DNA of 64,000 nucleotides from Nocardiopsis potens DSM 45234 (GTDB lineage Bacteria; Actinomycetota; Actinomycetes; Streptosporangiales; Streptosporangiaceae), in assembly GCF_000341105.1 (NCBI RefSeq), contig NZ_ANBB01000013.1, positions 101,855 through 165,854 on the forward strand, in the 5' to 3' direction. Under the pieces are notes generated by a model. It had not been told where the DNA came from and searched no databases. It worked only from the letters and a program-made list of their open reading frames with translations. Below are positions 61,737 through 64,000 of this stretch, in pieces. Every line of letters begins with the position of its first letter. Position 1 is the stretch's first letter. Both the position numbers and the translations under genes were made by a program.

Positions 61737-62213
61737 TCAGTGCTGGAACTGCCCGACCTCGTAGGAGCCGGCCGGCTGCCGGGTGATGACGTTCATCCGG
61801 TTCACCGTGTTCATGAAGGACACCAGGGCCACCAGGGCGACGAGCTCCTCCTCGGCGTAGTGCTTGGCCGCGCGCTCCCAGACCTCGTCGTCCACTCCGC
61901 CGGCCGCGTCCGCGATCCGGGTGCCCTCCTCGGCCAGTTCCAGCGCGGCCCGCTCGGCGTCGGTGAAGACGGTGGCCTCCCGCCAGGTGGCGACCAGGTT
62001 CAGCCGGACGGCGCTCTCGCCGGCGGCGGCGGCCTCCTTGGTGTGCATGTCGACGCAGACGGCGCAGGCGTTGATCTGGCTGACCCGCAGCGCCACCAGC
62101 TCCCGCACCGTGGCGGACAGCGGCGATTCCTTGACCGCCTTGCCCGCGGCCATGATGTGCTTGGCGATCCGGCCCGCGGTCGGGGTGGTGAAGTAGTCGA
62201 GTCGCGCTTCCAT
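61737..62213 (-). CDS. carboxymuconolactone-decarboxylase/AhpD-like protein
   Basis: 158 residues from ATG 62213. The AhpD-like segment SQINACAVCVDMHTKEAAAAGE carries the redox CxxC (INACAVCVDMH), followed by WREATVFTDAERAALELAEEGT. Members reduce peroxides or act as alkylhydroperoxidase/dehydratase partners. It is the standard neighbour of ECF41 sigma genes and is probably their target. It has a perfect ECF41 promoter 41 bp upstream. Confidence 0.92.
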   Translation of the reverse strand: MEARLDYFTTPTAGRIAKHIMAAGKAVKESPLSATVRELVALRVSQINACAVCVDMHTKEAAAAGESAVRLNLVATWREATVFTDAERAALELAEEGTRIADAAGGVDDEVWERAAKHYAEEELVALVALVSFMNTVNRMNVITRQPAGSYEVGQFQH

Positions 62214-62253
62214 GGTCGCTCCTTGCTCCTCGTCGGTTGCTCTCACCACTTGT

Positions 62254-62280
62254 GACGAGGCGGCCCGGCCCCCTGTGACA
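62254..62280 (-). promoter_or_regulatory. ECF41-type promoter
   Basis: On the minus strand TGTCACA (62280-62274), a 16-bp spacer, and CGTC (62257-62254): exactly the published ECF41 signature. It lies 41 bp upstream of the CMD-like gene and should be read by the sigma factor encoded after it, giving autocatalytic control. Confidence 0.85.
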
Positions 62281-62473
62281 CGGGCGGGTGTGACCCGCGT
62301 CTCCCCGCACGTCCGGCGGGCGGCAGCCCCTCCCGAACAGGGCATAGGAAAAGACCGAAACCCCCCGCGCCGCAGCGGAGCAAAACCGCGAACCAGGACG
62401 TACCCGCACGCCCCGGCGGGGTTTTCCGCGCGGGCCGGTCTCCGGTGAGCGGCGCCGGGGTAGCCACGGCCGT

Positions 62474-63679
62474 ATGACCGCGACACAGAGCGAACACGGC
62501 ACGGCCGCCGCCACCACCCGGATCGTCGACCACTACGACGGACGCAAGCGGGCCTGGGTGAAGGAGGCGGTCCGGCTGCTGCACGCCGACGCCACCCGGT
62601 CGGCCGACACCCACGTCTTCCAGTTCCCGCTCCCCCGCGACTGGGGCATCGACCTCTACGTCAAGGACGAGTCGGTGCACCCCTCCGGCAGCCTGAAGCA
62701 CCGGATGGCGCGCGCCCTGTTCCTGCACGCGCTGTGCACCGGGTGGATCGAGCCGGACACCCACGTCTTCGAGGCCTCCAGCGGCTCCACGGCGGTCTCC
62801 GAGGCCTACTTCGCTCAGCTCCTCGGCCTGAAGTTCACCGCCGTGGTGCCGGCCAGCACCAGCCGGGAGAAGGTCGAGCTGATCAAGGCGCACGGCGGCG
62901 AGGTGGTGAACCCCGGCCCCGACGGCGACATCGAGAAGAAGGCCGCCGAGCTGGCGGAGGCCGCCAAGGGCCACTTCATGGACCAGTTCACCTACGCCGA
63001 GCGCGCCTACGACTACCGGGACGACCACAACGTGGCGGCGACGGTCTTCCGCCAGCTCGCCGAGGAGCGCCACCCCGACCCCAAGTGGATCGTGGTGGGC
63101 GCGGGCACCGGAGGCACCGGCGCGACCATCGGCCGGCACATCCGGTTCAGCCGCCGCGACACCCGGGTGTGCGTGGTCGACCCGGAGAACTCGGCGTTCT
63201 TCCCCAACTGGACGGCCAACGAGGGCCGGCCCAAGAGCCGCTGGCCCAAGGACCCCTCGACCTGGATCAAGGGGAAGCCGTCGCACATCGAGGGGATCGG
63301 CCGCCCCTCGGTCGAGCCCTCGTTCCTGCCCGCGGTCGTGGACCGGATGATCGCGGTGCCCGACGCCGCCTCGATCGCGGCCATGCGCCTGCTCCTGTCC
63401 CGCCTCCGCCACCGCGCCGGCCCCTCCACCGGCACCAACCTGTGGGGCGCGCTGCGCATCGTCGCCGAGATGCTCTCCGACGGGGAGCAGGGCAGCGTGG
63501 TCATGCTCATGTGCGACCAGGGCGAGCGCTACATGCACAACTACTACGACGACGCCTGGGTGGAGAAGGAGCTCAAGCTGAACCTGGCGCCCTACACCAA
63601 GGCCCTGGAGGACTTCCTGTCCACCGGCCGCTGGAACGAACCGGAGCCGGCCCCGGTCCCGGCGGCCCGCCAGGCCTGA
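62474..63679 (+). CDS. cds1: PLP-dependent cysteine desulfhydrase Cds1-like (cysteine-synthase fold)
   Basis: 401 residues. PLP-binding Lys75 in SGSLKHRMARALFLHALC (cysteine-synthase fold), phosphate-binding GAGTGGTGATIG (about 213-224), and the motif SSGSTAVSEAYF. The order and length follow mycobacterial Rv3684 (Cds1), which releases H2S from cysteine, giving pyruvate and ammonia. It is divergent from the ECF41 unit. Closed by a 15-bp-arm hairpin. Assigned from pattern recognition; other cysteine-synthase-like activities possible. Confidence 0.85.
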   Translation: MTATQSEHGTAAATTRIVDHYDGRKRAWVKEAVRLLHADATRSADTHVFQFPLPRDWGIDLYVKDESVHPSGSLKHRMARALFLHALCTGWIEPDTHVFEASSGSTAVSEAYFAQLLGLKFTAVVPASTSREKVELIKAHGGEVVNPGPDGDIEKKAAELAEAAKGHFMDQFTYAERAYDYRDDHNVAATVFRQLAEERHPDPKWIVVGAGTGGTGATIGRHIRFSRRDTRVCVVDPENSAFFPNWTANEGRPKSRWPKDPSTWIKGKPSHIEGIGRPSVEPSFLPAVVDRMIAVPDAASIAAMRLLLSRLRHRAGPSTGTNLWGALRIVAEMLSDGEQGSVVMLMCDQGERYMHNYYDDAWVEKELKLNLAPYTKALEDFLSTGRWNEPEPAPVPAARQA

Positions 63680-63684
63680 GCGCC

Positions 63685-63720
63685 GCCGCCCGCCCCGGCC
63701 TCGCAGCCGGGGCGGGCGGC
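63685..63720 (+). terminator. hairpin after the Cds1-like gene
   Basis: Perfect 15-bp arms (63685-63699 and 63706-63720) around CTCGCA, six bases past the stop. Confidence 0.7.
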
Positions 63721-63842
63721 GTGGGCCGCACGGCCGGCTCTGCGAGGCTCCGGAGCCTCCGCTCCCCGGCCTCCGGCCGCTCCGGTACCGGTAGCGCTCA
63801 TACGCGCCGTCGAAGCAGAGGACCACCGGGCCTCCGTCCGGG

Positions 63843-64000
63843 TCATTCCCCGCCGGCGCCGCTCTCCGACGGTTCCAGCTCGTACCCTGCCCGGGCCTCC
63901 TCCTTCATGGAGTCCGGCGGCCGGTTCCCGGCGGTGGCCGACTGCTCCTTGCCGGTGCCCAGGTCCTTCGCGGTCACGTTGACGATGCCGTTGGCGTCGA
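63843..64000 (-). CDS. Hsp70/DnaK-like protein, C-terminal end only
   Basis: The minus-strand frame enters from the right edge with DANGIVNVTAKDLGTGKEQS, the last strands of the Hsp70 substrate-binding beta-sandwich, but only about 32 residues follow before the TGA, where a normal DnaK has a ~120-residue helical lid. This points to a lid-less DnaK-like paralogue; a second truncated paralogue rather than the housekeeping DnaK. N-terminal ATPase part lies outside the window. Confidence 0.72.
   Translation of the reverse strand, partial: DANGIVNVTAKDLGTGKEQSATAGNRPPDSMKEEARAGYELEPSESGAGGE

Overview
The window is very GC-rich (roughly 75% by eye) and reads as chromosomal DNA of a high-GC actinomycete. 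Evidence for this: GTG and TTG starts are frequent, several two-component, PASTA-less Ser/Thr kinase and ECF sigma genes are of actinobacterial type, there is a Cds1-like cysteine desulfhydrase, a Zur-controlled zinc-free ribosomal protein S18 paralogue, DtxR/IdeR- and ECF41-type promoter sites and a DUF574 methyltransferase. The protein style is closest to Nocardiopsis and relatives, but that is inference and not a search result. No rRNA, tRNA or confident CRISPR array was found. The window opens inside a NUDIX-like gene and closes inside the 3' end of an Hsp70 (DnaK-type) gene on the minus strand.

1-15.7 kb: NUDIX-like gene, catalase, an SRPBCC/DUF4166 pair behind twin TetR-type operators, an APH(6)-like kinase, TetR genes, an ArsR-glyoxalase pair with its operator, a TnpB-only IS200/IS605-type element (7.9-9.25 kb) sitting immediately upstream of a TetR gene, an ATP-grasp/SHOCT pair, an alpha/beta hydrolase, and a Zur-box operon (COG0523 GTPase-like protein plus rpsR2).

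15.7-31.3 kb: a 24-residue cysteine-rich micropeptide, a receptor kinase whose outer part is an ABC-type solute-binding domain, small membrane proteins, a permuted papain-like protein, a LysR gene, a multicopper oxidase divergent from an iron-regulated siderophore importer (ATPase, lipoprotein, fused permease), a sarcosine-oxidase-like flavoenzyme, and a two-gene unit with a GH25-like protein.

31.4-44 kb: a DesK/DesR-like two-component system divergent from a two-gene ABC exporter, an Xi-class GST-like reductase, then a 1.73-kb non-coding island built from inverted arrays of ~141-bp repeats and bounded by termini that resemble a palindromic element dispersed at four other intergenic sites. 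This is followed by a haloacetate-dehalogenase-like hydrolase, a tartrate-dehydrogenase-like enzyme with divergent LysR, and a WD40 receptor kinase.

44-64 kb: a beta-lactamase-fold membrane enzyme divergent from its TetR with twin operators; a cyanate cluster (LysR, carbonic anhydrase, cyanase) flanked by deaminases; an ECF42-DGPF group; RibD-type reductase and TetR; a Rel homologue with intact hydrolase but degenerate synthetase; an LtrA membrane protein; a 77-bp tandem repeat copied from the 3' end of a methyltransferase gene; an ECF41 sigma factor with its AhpD/CMD partner and a textbook ECF41 promoter; a Cds1-like PLP enzyme; and a short-tailed Hsp70.

The most interesting candidates are the repeat island with its dispersed palindrome family, the micropeptide, the kinase-SBP fusion, the hydrolase-only Rel, and the self-copying gene-tail repeat.
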